Source of the DNA: Streptacidiphilus melanogenes
Lineage (GTDB): Bacteria; Actinomycetota; Actinomycetes; Streptomycetales; Streptomycetaceae
Direction of reading: 5' to 3'
DNA length: 60,657 nucleotides
Assembly: GCF_000787835.1 (NCBI RefSeq)
Contig: NZ_BBPP01000021.1
Span: 1 to 60,657, forward strand
Of this stretch, positions 1 through 8,780 are shown piece by piece. The position numbers and the translations under genes are program-made. How positions within the stretch are numbered: the stretch's first letter is position 1; every line of letters starts with the position of its first letter. The notes beneath the pieces were generated by a model that saw only the letters and a program-made list of their open reading frames with translations, searched no databases and was not told the DNA's origin.

Positions 1-1
1 T

Positions 2-3000
2 GTCCGTGGCATCCGCGTGGACTGGCAGTCCTTCCTCACCCACGAGGGTGCTCGCCGGGTCGACCTGCCCACCTACGCCTTCAACCGCGAGCGCTACTGG
101 GTCGAGCCCGCCCTGACGACCGGCGGGGCCGATGTTGCGTCGGCCGGCCTGGCCTCCGCCGAGCACCCGCTACTGGGCGCCGCCGTCGAACTGCCCGACT
201 CCGACGGCTACCTGTTCACCGGTCGGCTCTCGCTGCGCACTCACCCCTGGCTCGCCGACCACGCGGTCGGCGACACCGTGCTGTTGCCGGGTACTGCGTT
301 CGTCGAACTCGCCGTCCGCGCCGGCGACCAGGTGGATTGCGGCGTCGTCGAGGAACTCACCCTGGAAGTACCGCTGGCACTGCCCGAGGAGGGGGCGCTC
401 CAGCTGCGGCTGGTCGTCGGCGACCAGGACCACTGCGGCCGCCGGTCGGTGAACCTGTACGCACGCCCCGAGGAGTCGCGCACCGGCGAGCCCTGGACCC
501 GGCACGCCAGCGGCACCCTGGTCGGCAGCACCGCATCCGCCATGGCCACGCCGGTCGACCCGGCTTCCTGGCCACCGGCCGGTGCGCGCGAGCTGCCGGT
601 CGAGGGTCACTACGAGCGACTGGCCCAGGCGGGCCTGTCGTACGGCCCTGCGTTCCAGGGCTTGGAGAAGGCCTGGCAGCTCGGTGACGCCGTCTACGCC
701 GAGGTTCGGCTGCCGGAGGAGCAGCAGGCCGAGGCGGGCGCGTACGGCCTGCACCCGGCGCTGCTCGACGCCGCCCTGCAGGCCCTGGCGCTCACCCCTG
801 CCCCGGCCGAGGATGCGACGGCCGAGGACGAGCCACAGAGCCGTCGCCCGTTCGCATGGAGCGGCTTCACCCTGCACGCCGCCTGCGCCTCCGCGCTGCG
901 GGTGCGGCTCACCCCGGCCGGGCCCGACGCCGTCTCGCTGAAGGTGGCCGACAGCGCCGGCGAACCCGTCGCCTCGGTGGACTCCCTCGTGCTGCGTCCG
1001 GTCTCGGCCGGGCAGTTCAGCCGGGGCTCGGCGGCCGGGCAGCACGACTCGCTGTTCCGCGTCGAGTGGACACAGCTGCCGTCGCCGTCGCCCGCGGCGA
1101 ACGGCGTGAAGGGCTCGAACTGGGCCGTCCTCGGCGACGACCTCCTCAAGTTCGGCCCGGCGCTCGAACGGACGGGTGCGGCACTCCAGTTCTACGCCGA
1201 CCTGGACGCGCTCGGTGCCGCGGTGGCTGCAGGCCGTCCCGTGCCGGACGCCGTCCTGGCGGCCTGCGCGTTCGAGTCGGCAGGTGACGGCCTGGTGGCT
1301 GACGTCCACACGGCGACCCACCGCGCCCTGGCCTTGGTGCAGGAGTGGCTCGCCGAGGACCGACTCGCGGCGTCCCGCCTGGTCCTGGTGACCAGCGGTG
1401 CGGTGGCCGCCGGTCGCGAGGACCGCGAGATCGACCTGGTCCATGCCCCGATCTGGGGGCTGGTGCGCGCCGCCCGGCTCGAGAACGAGGACCGCCTGGC
1501 GCTGGTGGACCTGGACGACGACGAGGAGTCCCGTCGCCTGCTCCCGGCCGCGATCGCGGCCGGCGAGGCCGAGTTCGCGCTGCGCGCAGGCGCCGTGCAC
1601 GTGCCGCGGCTGGCCCGGGTCGCGCGGCCCGCCGAGGACGACCACGCATCGGCACAGCAGGGGACGTCCCGGGCCTGGGACCCCGAGGGGACCGTCCTGA
1701 TCACCGGCGCCACCGGTGGCCTCGGGGCGCTGCTCGCCCGGCACCTGGTGACCGAACGCGGCGTCCGCCACCTGCTGTTGACCAGCCGTCGCGGCCCGGA
1801 CGCGCCCGGCGCGGACGAACTTATCGCCGAACTGGGCGCGTTGGGCGCGCACGCGGAGCTGGTGGCCTGCGACGCCGCCGACCGCGATGCGCTGACCGCC
1901 CTGCTGGCCGCGGTGCCCGCCGAGCACCCGCTGACGGCGGTCGTGCACACCGCCGCCGTGCTGGACGACGGCGTGATCGGCGCGCTCACCCCCGAGCGGG
2001 TCGACCGCGTGCTGTGCCCGAAGGTCGACGCGGCGGTGAACCTGCACGAACTCACCGCGCACCTGGACCTGGCCGCCTTCGTGCTCTTCTCGGCCGCCGC
2101 CGGCACGCTGGGCGGCGCGGGCCTGGGCAGCTACGGCGCGGCCAACGTCTTCCAGGACGCGCTGGCTCGCCACCGCCACGCCCGCGGCCTGACCGCGGTC
2201 TCCCTGGTGTGGGGGCTGTGGGCCGAACGCCGTGGCATGGCAGGTCGACTGAGCGAGGTGGATCTGGCCCGGTCGGCGCGCGGGGGAGTGCTCCCGATGA
2301 CCGCCGAGCAGGGCCTGGCCCTCTTCGACGCCGCGCTCACGGTGACCGACGAGCCGGTGCTGGTGCCGATGCACCTGGACCTGAAGGCGCTGCGGGCGCT
2401 GGCTGCCGTCCCCGACGCGCTGCCCGCGGCCTTCCGGGGCCTGGTGCGGACGTCGGCCCGGCGGGTCGTGCAGGGAACGCGCACCGGCGAGCAGCCCGAG
2501 GCGGACGGCCTGGCGCGCAAGCTGTCCGGCCGGTCGGCGGCCGAGCAGCAGCGGCAGGTGCTCGACCTGGTCCGCGACCACGTGGTCGCCGTGCTCGGCT
2601 ACACCTCCGTGGACCTGGTCGGCGCGGGGCAGGCCTTCCGGGAGCTGGGCTTCGACTCGCTGACCGCCGTCGAACTCCGTAACCGGCTGAACGAGGCCAC
2701 CGGGCTGCGGCTGCCCGCGACCCTGGTCTTCGACCACCCGACCCCGGCGCTGCTGGCGGAGTACCTGCTGGCCGAGGTCGCCCCCGACAGCCGTCCGGCG
2801 GCCTCCCGCCTGACCGACGAACTCGACCAGTTGGAGGCGGTCCTCGCCTCGCTCAGCCCGGACGACCGCGCGGCCGTCGCCCCCGACGACGCCGCCCACG
2901 CGCAGATCGCGGCGCGTCTGCAGACCCTGCTGGCGAGCTGGAACGCCGTCGGCGGCGCCGACGGGAGCGTGGACGCGGGCGGCATCGACGACGCGACCGA

Positions 3001-3046
3001 CGACGAGATCTTCGACTACATCGACAAGAGGTTCGGCAAGGGCTGA
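2..3046 (+). CDS. Type I modular polyketide synthase, C-terminal part (DH-KR-ACP-docking)
   Basis: The reading frame is open to the left edge and begins in the conserved region that follows an acyltransferase, so the KS and AT lie outside the window. Counting from the codon at 17: a dehydratase with catalytic His82 and an Asp in [10 protein letters not shown] near residue 251 (the Gly of the HxxxGxxxxP motif is Asp here); no enoylreductase; a ketoreductase with GATGGLG, an LDD motif typical of B-type stereocontrol, Tyr706 and the following Asn; an ACP with GFDSL (Ser881 carries the phosphopantetheine). The KR position 13 residues before Tyr706, normally the catalytic Ser, is Ala693, with a Ser just before it. 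An acidic and amphipathic C-terminal tail looks like a docking domain that hands the chain to the next protein. The module should reduce and possibly dehydrate its beta-keto group. Confidence 0.95.
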   Translation, partial: VRGIRVDWQSFLTHEGARRVDLPTYAFNRERYWVEPALTTGGADVASAGLASAEHPLLGAAVELPDSDGYLFTGRLSLRTHPWLADHAVGDTVLLPGTAFVELAVRAGDQVDCGVVEELTLEVPLALPEEGALQLRLVVGDQDHCGRRSVNLYARPEESRTGEPWTRHASGTLVGSTASAMATPVDPASWPPAGARELPVEGHYERLAQAGLSYGPAFQGLEKAWQLGDAVYAEVRLPEEQQAEAGAYGLHPALLDAALQALALTPAPAEDATAEDEPQSRRPFAWSGFTLHAACASALRVRLTPAGPDAVSLKVADSAGEPVASVDSLVLRPVSAGQFSRGSAAGQHDSLFRVEWTQLPSPSPAANGVKGSNWAVLGDDLLKFGPALERTGAALQFYADLDALGAAVAAGRPVPDAVLAACAFESAGDGLVADVHTATHRALALVQEWLAEDRLAASRLVLVTSGAVAAGREDREIDLVHAPIWGLVRAARLENEDRLALVDLDDDEESRRLLPAAIAAGEAEFALRAGAVHVPRLARVARPAEDDHASAQQGTSRAWDPEGTVLITGATGGLGALLARHLVTERGVRHLLLTSRRGPDAPGADELIAELGALGAHAELVACDAADRDALTALLAAVPAEHPLTAVVHTAAVLDDGVIGALTPERVDRVLCPKVDAAVNLHELTAHLDLAAFVLFSAAAGTLGGAGLGSYGAANVFQDALARHRHARGLTAVSLVWGLWAERRGMAGRLSEVDLARSARGGVLPMTAEQGLALFDAALTVTDEPVLVPMHLDLKALRALAAVPDALPAAFRGLVRTSARRVVQGTRTGEQPEADGLARKLSGRSAAEQQRQVLDLVRDHVVAVLGYTSVDLVGAGQAFRELGFDSLTAVELRNRLNEATGLRLPATLVFDHPTPALLAEYLLAEVAPDSRPAASRLTDELDQLEAVLASLSPDDRAAVAPDDAAHAQIAARLQTLLASWNAVGGADGSVDAGGIDDATDDEIFDYIDKRFGKG

Positions 3047-3126
3047 GCGCAGCACCGCACACCCTCCCCCCGCAACCCGCGACCCCGCCAGCCTTCACCC
3101 CGACGATCCGAATGGGCACCGCTCCG

Positions 3127-6100
3127 ATGGCCAATGAAGACAAGCTCCGTGAATATCTCAAGCGCGTGCTGAAGGACCTCGACGAGGCCCACACGCAGTT
3201 GCGCGACCTCGACGAGAAGGCGCACGAGCCGATCGCGGTCGTCGCGATGAGCTGCCGCTTCCCCGGCGGGGTGCGGAGCCCTGAGGAGCTGTGGCAACTG
3301 GTGGCCGCAGGCGGCGACGCGATCTCCGGCTTCCCGACCGACCGCGGCTGGGACGTCGAGGGGCTGTACGACCCGGACCCGGACGCCCAGGGCGCCTCCT
3401 ACACCCGTGAGGGCGGGTTCCTGGCGGGCGCGGACCGGTTCGACGCCGGGCTCTTCGGCATCGCGCCGCGCGAGGCGCTCTCCATGGACCCGCAGCAGCG
3501 CCTGCTGCTGGAGACCTCCTGGGAGCTGTTCGAGCGGGCGGGCGTCGACCCGGCGACCCTGCGCGGCAGCCGGACCGGCGTCTTCGTCGGCACCAACGGG
3601 CAGGACTACGTGCCGGTGCTGATGCGTTCGGCGGAGAGCTTCGAGGGCCACCTCGGCACCGGCAACACCGCGAGCGTGATGTCCGGCCGGCTCTCCTACA
3701 CCTACGGCCTGGAGGGGCCGGCGGTGACGGTGGACACCGCCTGCTCGGCCTCGCTGGTCTCCCTGCACCTCGCCGTCCAGGCGCTGCGCACGGGGGAGTG
3801 CGCGCTCGCGCTGGCCGGTGGCGTCACGGTGATGCCGAACCCGGGCACCATCATCGAGTTCAGCCGCCAGCGCGGCCTGGCCGCCGACGGCCGCTGCAAG
3901 TCCTTCGCGGGTGCGGCCGACGGCACGAACATGGCCGAGGGCGTGGGCCTGCTGCTGGTCGAGCGGCTCTCCGACGCCCGACGCAACGGGCACCCGGTGC
4001 TCGCCGTGGTGTCCGGAAGCGCCGTCAACCAGGACGGCGCCAGCAACGGCCTGACCGCCCCGAACGGTCCGTCCCAACAGCGGGTGATCAAGCAGGCGCT
4101 GGCCAACGCGCGGCTGACCGCCGACCAGATCGACGCGGTCGAGGGGCACGGGACCGGCACGACCCTGGGCGACCCTATCGAGGCCCAGGCCCTGCTGGCC
4201 ACCTACGGCCGACGTCGGTCCGAGGACCGGCCGGTGTGGCTGGGGTCGGTGAAGTCCAACATCGGGCACACCCAGGCGGCGGCCGGCGTCGCGGGTGTGA
4301 TCAAGATGGTGATGGCGCTCCGGCACGGCGTACTGCCGCGCACCCTGCACGTGGACGAGCCCACGCCGCACGTCGACTGGTCGGCCGGTGCGGTGCGGCT
4401 GCTGACGGAGAACCAGCCGTGGCCGGAGACCGGGCGTCCGCGCCGGGCGGCGATCTCGTCCTTCGGCATCAGCGGCACCAACGCCCACGCGGTCCTGGAG
4501 CAGGCTCCGGAGACCGGGGAAGAGACGGTCGTCGAGGTGACGGGTGCGCCGTCGGTGCTGCCCGTCGTGCTGTCGGCGAAGAACGACGCCGCGCTGCGGG
4601 CCCAGGCCGAGCGTCTGCGCTCCTTCTCCGACGAGGTCGAACTCCTCGACCTCGCGCACTCGCTGGCGACGACTCGGGCGGGGTTGGAGCACCGCGCGGT
4701 GGTGCTGGCGGCCGACCGGGACGAACTCGCGCGCGGCCTCGACGCGTTGGCCTCGGGCGAGCCCGCCGCCCAGTTGGTGCGGGGGACCGTCGTCGAGGGC
4801 AAGCTCGCCTTCCTCTTCACCGGGCAGGGCAGCCAACGCGCCGGCATGGGTGCCGGGCTGTACGAGACCCACCCGGCGTTCGCCGAGGCCTTCGACGCGG
4901 TCTGCGCGGAGCTGGACCGGCACCTGGACCGCCCGCTGAAGGACGTCGTCCTCACCGGTGAGCAGCTCGACGAGACCGGCTACACCCAGCCCGCGCTCTT
5001 CGCCGTCGAGGTGGCGCTGTTCCGGCTCGCCGAGTCCCTGGGCCTGCGACCGGACTTCCTGGCCGGGCACTCCGTCGGCGAGCTGGCCGCCGCGCACGTC
5101 GCCGGGGTGCTCTCACTGGCGGACGCGGCGACGTTGGTGGCGGCGCGCGGTCGTCTGATGCAGGCACTGCCGGCCGGTGGTGCCATGGTGGCCGTCGAGG
5201 CGACCCAGGACGAGGTCCTGCCGTTGCTTGCCGCTCGCCAGGACGAGGTGGGCATCGCCGCCGTCAACGGCCTGATGTCGATGGTGATCTCCGGCGCCGA
5301 GGACGCGGTCCTGGAGGTGGCCGAGAAGCTGGCCGCCGACGGTTGCCGGACCAAGCGGCTGATGGTCAGTCACGCGTTCCACTCGCCGTTGATGGAGCCG
5401 ATGCTGGCGGAGTTCCGGGCCGTCGCGGAGTCGTTGGAGTTCCACGAGCCGCAGATCCCGATCGTCTCCAGCCTCGACCAGGGCGCCGACCTCACCACGG
5501 CCGAGTACTGGGTTCGGCATGTCCGCGAGGCCGTCCGATTCGCCGACGCGATGCGGGCCCTGGAGCGCGAGGGCGTCCGCACCTTCCTGGAGCTGGGCCC
5601 GGACGGAACCCTCGCCACACTCGGTCAGGACTGCGTCGCGGACGCTTCCTTCGCCACCGTGCTGCGCCGCGACCGCGCGGAGGCGGAGACGTTCACCACC
5701 GCGCTGGCGCAGCTGCACACCCGCGGCGTCGCGCTGGACTGGCCCGCGTTCTTCGCCGGCACCGGCGCCCGCCGGATCGACCTGCCCACCTACCCCTTCC
5801 AGCAGCGCCGCTACTGGCCGGATCCCGCCGAGGACGCCTCGGAGACCGCGCGTGCGGCCGCCGTGGACGAGCAGTTCTGGTTGGCCGTCGAGCGCGAGGA
5901 CCTGGACGCGCTGACCGTGACCCTCGGCCTCGACGGCGACCAGCCGCTCAGCGCGGCCCTGCCCGCGATGTCCGCCTGGTTCCAGCGCCAACGCACGGAA
6001 CGGCCGACGGCGACACCGACGACGACCGCCGAGGAGGGAGCCGAGGGCGTCGACTCCGAGGAGCCGCTGCCGGTCCGGCTGGCGAGGCTCTCCCCGGTCG

Positions 6101-6600
6101 AGCGCGACAACGCGCTGCTTGCCCTGGTCCGCAGCAGGGCGGCGATCGTGCTGGGCTACCCGGGACCCGAGGACATCCCGCCGGCCCAGGCGTTCAAGGA
6201 TCTCGGCGTCGACTCCCTGATGGCGGTCCTGCTGCGCAACGGCCTGGCCGAGGCGACCGGTCTGTCCCTGCCCCCCTCGCTGGTCTTCGACCAGCCGACG
6301 CCCGCGGTGCTCGCGGCCCACCTGCGGGACCAGCTGTTCGCCGACGGCGCGAACTCGGCCGCCTCGGTGACCGACGAACTCGACCGCCTCGAGGCCGCGC
6401 TGGCCGCGAGCACCGCCGACGGCGTCACCCGCGCTCGTATCCAGATGCGCCTGCAGGCTCTGGCCGCCCGCTGGTCCGAGCCCCCGCAGCCGGGCTCTGC
6501 GACCACCTCCGACACCCCCGACGACCTCCTCGACGTCGACCACCTCGACGCAGCCTCTGACGAAGAGCTCTTCGCCTTCATCGACGACAGCCTCACCTGA
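3127..6600 (+). CDS. Type I modular polyketide synthase, single module KS-AT-ACP, malonyl-specific
   Basis: This is a one-module extension protein that follows the previous PKS by 80 nt. I chose ATG 3127 because [13 protein letters not shown] is the usual N-terminal coiled-coil docking start; ATG 3112 is an alternative, and neither has a clear Shine-Dalgarno. Domains: docking (1-35); KS with Cys206 in [14 protein letters not shown] and [12 protein letters not shown] with Ser649 in GHSVGE and HAFH at 749-752, both marking malonyl-CoA; then a short segment near 910-940 ([18 protein letters not shown]) that normally precedes a ketoreductase; then directly an ACP with GVDSL (Ser1030). The KR is gone, so the beta-keto group would stay. 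The C-terminus ends in another acidic docking-like tail and there is no thioesterase. Confidence 0.96.
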   Translation: MANEDKLREYLKRVLKDLDEAHTQLRDLDEKAHEPIAVVAMSCRFPGGVRSPEELWQLVAAGGDAISGFPTDRGWDVEGLYDPDPDAQGASYTREGGFLAGADRFDAGLFGIAPREALSMDPQQRLLLETSWELFERAGVDPATLRGSRTGVFVGTNGQDYVPVLMRSAESFEGHLGTGNTASVMSGRLSYTYGLEGPAVTVDTACSASLVSLHLAVQALRTGECALALAGGVTVMPNPGTIIEFSRQRGLAADGRCKSFAGAADGTNMAEGVGLLLVERLSDARRNGHPVLAVVSGSAVNQDGASNGLTAPNGPSQQRVIKQALANARLTADQIDAVEGHGTGTTLGDPIEAQALLATYGRRRSEDRPVWLGSVKSNIGHTQAAAGVAGVIKMVMALRHGVLPRTLHVDEPTPHVDWSAGAVRLLTENQPWPETGRPRRAAISSFGISGTNAHAVLEQAPETGEETVVEVTGAPSVLPVVLSAKNDAALRAQAERLRSFSDEVELLDLAHSLATTRAGLEHRAVVLAADRDELARGLDALASGEPAAQLVRGTVVEGKLAFLFTGQGSQRAGMGAGLYETHPAFAEAFDAVCAELDRHLDRPLKDVVLTGEQLDETGYTQPALFAVEVALFRLAESLGLRPDFLAGHSVGELAAAHVAGVLSLADAATLVAARGRLMQALPAGGAMVAVEATQDEVLPLLAARQDEVGIAAVNGLMSMVISGAEDAVLEVAEKLAADGCRTKRLMVSHAFHSPLMEPMLAEFRAVAESLEFHEPQIPIVSSLDQGADLTTAEYWVRHVREAVRFADAMRALEREGVRTFLELGPDGTLATLGQDCVADASFATVLRRDRAEAETFTTALAQLHTRGVALDWPAFFAGTGARRIDLPTYPFQQRRYWPDPAEDASETARAAAVDEQFWLAVEREDLDALTVTLGLDGDQPLSAALPAMSAWFQRQRTERPTATPTTTAEEGAEGVDSEEPLPVRLARLSPVERDNALLALVRSRAAIVLGYPGPEDIPPAQAFKDLGVDSLMAVLLRNGLAEATGLSLPPSLVFDQPTPAVLAAHLRDQLFADGANSAASVTDELDRLEAALAASTADGVTRARIQMRLQALAARWSEPPQPGSATTSDTPDDLLDVDHLDAASDEELFAFIDDSLT

Positions 6601-6608
6601 CGCGAGGA

Positions 6609-6658
6609 CGACGTGAACCGGACCGGGTCCCGGGCCCGGCCCGGTTCAGCTCACGTCG
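6609..6658 (+). terminator. Stem-loop after the PKS genes
   Basis: Starting 9 nt after the PKS stop codon, CGACGTGA...ACCGG pairs with CCGGTT...TCACGTCG, with a small bulge and a GC-rich inner stem. There is no T-tract, as is usual in this group. It probably ends the PKS transcript and supports this being the right end of the PKS operon. Confidence 0.6.
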
Positions 6659-6732
6659 AGGCTCGGCAGACCTCGGAGTCGACGGCGTACTGGACCAGCA
6701 GGGAGGCCCGGATCTCCGGCTGCGGCCGGAGC

Positions 6733-7014
6733 TCACAGCCCGCGGATGGCCTCGACGAGGTCGGACCCGTAGGAGGCCCAGCAGATGAGTGAGCCGTCGG
6801 TGTCGAGTTGCCCCATGTACCACTCGTCATCGGCTCGGGCGAGGCACAGGTCGTGAAAGGACAGGATGAGGTCGGGCTGGAGGACCTCGTAGTCGACATG
6901 TCCGTGCTGCTCGACGACGACGAGTCGTTCGAGTGAGAGCGGAACCGCTTCGGCATCGCCCGACGCCGAACGGACCCGCTCGATCGTCCACCCGTCCGGG
7001 AGATCTGCGTTCAC
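6733..7014 (-). CDS. Small hypothetical protein (93 aa)
   Basis: A 93-residue acidic protein starting at a GTG at 7014 without a strong ribosome binding site. The composition is protein-like, with alternating hydrophobic strands, WYMGQLDTDGSLICWASYG near the C-terminus and no membrane segment. I do not recognise the family. The strand look of the C-terminal half (a display of 'what is being measured' residues such as W, Y, C) resembles small immunity or SUKH/Smi-like proteins only vaguely. It lies downstream of and in the same direction as the flavoprotein at 7136-8335, separated by 121 nt, and runs towards the convergent PKS gene. A longer overlapping frame (6651-6956) is less protein-like. 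Confidence 0.6.
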   Translation of the reverse strand: MNADLPDGWTIERVRSASGDAEAVPLSLERLVVVEQHGHVDYEVLQPDLILSFHDLCLARADDEWYMGQLDTDGSLICWASYGSDLVEAIRGL

Positions 7015-7135
7015 TGCCGCATCGTCGCAGCCCTCGCGTCACTCGGCCAGTCGTTGCATTGCGGATGAGTTGCCGGAGGCCTTCCGGGCCTGGGAGACCG
7101 AGCTGCGCTCCGCCGCCCGGCGGCTCAGCCGACTG

Positions 7136-8335
7136 TCAGGATCGCAGGTGGGCGAAGAGCCTGGCCAGCAGGCGGGTCGTCATCTTGCTGCCCATGACGG
7201 CCGGGTTGAGCAGTGGGCGGTAGCCGTAGCGGGCGAAGACCTGTTCGGCGACGAGGTTGCCGAGTCGGTAGTGGGTGCGCCAGCGGCGGTCGACCTCGGT
7301 GGGGTAGTGCCGGAGGGCCTGCTCCCTGCGGGCGCCGGGAGGCCGGGTCAGAGCCAGGGTGACCGCCCCTGCGGCGATCTCGCCCGCCTCCATGGCCTGT
7401 GCGATGCCCTCTCCGCTCCACGGGCTGACCATGCCCGCGCTGTCCCCGACCACGAGCAGGCCGTCACGGTACTGCGGCCGCCGGTTGAGACCCATCGGCA
7501 ACGCGGCGCTGCGCAGCGGGGACTCCGCGGCGGACTCCTCGAGCTTCCATTGCCGGGGAAGCCGGGTGACCCACTGCTGGAAGGTGGCGCGCAGGTCGGT
7601 GGCGCCGTGGCGGTGGTGGGGGACTCCGCCGAGGCCGAGGTTGATCCGCCCGTCGGCGAGCGGGAAGAGCCAGCCGTAGCCCGGCAGGGCGGCGTCGTCG
7701 CCTGCGCGGCTCACGTCCGCCCACAGGTGCAGGCGGTCGTCGTCGTGGAAGGCGTCGGTGCGGTAGTAGCGGCGCGCGGCGGTGGCGATCGGGGTCCTGG
7801 TGTCGCGCGGCCACCCGGTGGCGAGGGCGGAGCGGGCCGAGACGCCGTCCGAGGCGACCACGATCGCGGCACGGTATTCGACCGGTTCACCGTCGGCGGA
7901 GGTGGCGCTGACACCGACGACGCGTCCTGCGGCGTCCGTCAGCGGGGCGGTCGCCTTCGTGCGGGTCCGCAGCCGTGCGCCGGTGGTCTCCGCGTGGCGG
8001 GCGAGGAGCTCGTCGAAGTCGTGCCGGCTGCGGGTGAGTCCGAAGTCGGGGTAGCGCCCGGTGTCGGGCCAGTCCACCTCGATCTCGCGGCCGTCGCAGT
8101 GGACGTGCACGCCGCGGTTCCGTCGCCAGCCGGGCGCCGTGATGTCGACGCCCATACGGAGCAACTGGTGGACGCCGCGCGGGGTGAGTCCGTCGCCGCA
8201 CACCTTGTCCCGAGGGAACGCGTCCTTCTCCAGCAGCACGACGTCCACGCCCGCGCGTGCCAGATGCACCGCGGTCGCGGAACCCGCCGGGCCCGCGCCG
8301 ATGACGACGACCTGCGCGTCCAGTCCTGTCGACAT
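7136..8335 (-). CDS. Geranylgeranyl reductase family FAD-dependent oxidoreductase
   Basis: A 399-aa flavoprotein. The N-terminus has the Rossmann FAD motif GAGPAG (residues 13-18), followed by EKDAFPRDKVCGDGLTPRG, the hallmark of the geranylgeranyl reductase/digeranylgeranylglycerophospholipid reductase branch. A second FAD motif, VGDSAGMVSPWSGEGI, lies near residue 290. Such enzymes saturate isoprenoid double bonds or hydroxylate or reduce lipid-like substrates. The start ATG at 8335 has a strong SD (AGGGGAG, 6 nt away); an upstream in-frame extension to 8446 has none. Its position next to the PKS end allows a tailoring role, but menaquinone or carotenoid-type isoprenoid reduction is as likely. 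Nothing in the sequence fixes the substrate. Confidence 0.88.
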   Translation of the reverse strand: MSTGLDAQVVVIGAGPAGSATAVHLARAGVDVVLLEKDAFPRDKVCGDGLTPRGVHQLLRMGVDITAPGWRRNRGVHVHCDGREIEVDWPDTGRYPDFGLTRSRHDFDELLARHAETTGARLRTRTKATAPLTDAAGRVVGVSATSADGEPVEYRAAIVVASDGVSARSALATGWPRDTRTPIATAARRYYRTDAFHDDDRLHLWADVSRAGDDAALPGYGWLFPLADGRINLGLGGVPHHRHGATDLRATFQQWVTRLPRQWKLEESAAESPLRSAALPMGLNRRPQYRDGLLVVGDSAGMVSPWSGEGIAQAMEAGEIAAGAVTLALTRPPGARREQALRHYPTEVDRRWRTHYRLGNLVAEQVFARYGYRPLLNPAVMGSKMTTRLLARLFAHLRS

Positions 8336-8780
8336 GCCGACTCCCCTGTGTTCGGGCCAAAGTAGCAGTCGGTAGCGGCAAGCTGACGGTGATGCTGTGA
8401 ACGTGTTGGAAGTGTCGTGCGGCGAGACTTCGAGATCCCGCCTCATGAAACACGGTCAGGCGTGGGCCGGGAACGCCTTCGGGGCGGTGGGCGCCGGCGG
8501 TGGTCGCCGGCCCCGCGGCCACGACCGCCAGGGACGAGGCGAGGATGCGGGGCACGGACAGGCCAGTGGCGAGTGATCGCCTCATCGCTTGTCCGAAAGA
8601 TCGACTACTTCGATGCCTCATCCTCGTTCCCGGCCGGTCGACCGGCCGTGGCGTCGGCTGGGCGTCCGCCTGTCGTTTCGCTGCGCGCGCGGAGGCCAAG
8701 GCCATAGGGTCGAACGAGGGGACCCGGCGCCGGATGGCATGGAGATCCGGTTCGCACTGGGCACGATGGAGGGGACGTCC
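8336..8780. promoter_or_regulatory. Divergent intergenic region between flavoprotein and STAND regulator
   Basis: About 445 nt without a convincing gene. It must hold the promoters for the leftward flavoprotein and the rightward regulator. At 8417-8446 there is an imperfect dyad (10 of 15 base pairs match, centre CTTCGAG), strong enough that open frames on the two strands begin with similar peptides; it could be an operator. I found no convincing -35/-10 pair by eye. Confidence 0.35.

Noticed and set aside
170-3055. Long minus-strand open frame opposite the first PKS gene
   Set aside because: Arg/Gly/Gln-rich composition and GC third-position effect; no domain; mirror of a PKS.
7015-8365. 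Plus-strand frame 7070-8365 opposite the flavoprotein
   Set aside because: No family, Gly/Arg-rich, mirror of a gene with clear FAD motifs.
8417-8446. Mirror-like peptide starts (MRRDFE.. / MRRDLE..) on the two strands
   Set aside because: Explained by an imperfect dyad in DNA; no coding role seen.
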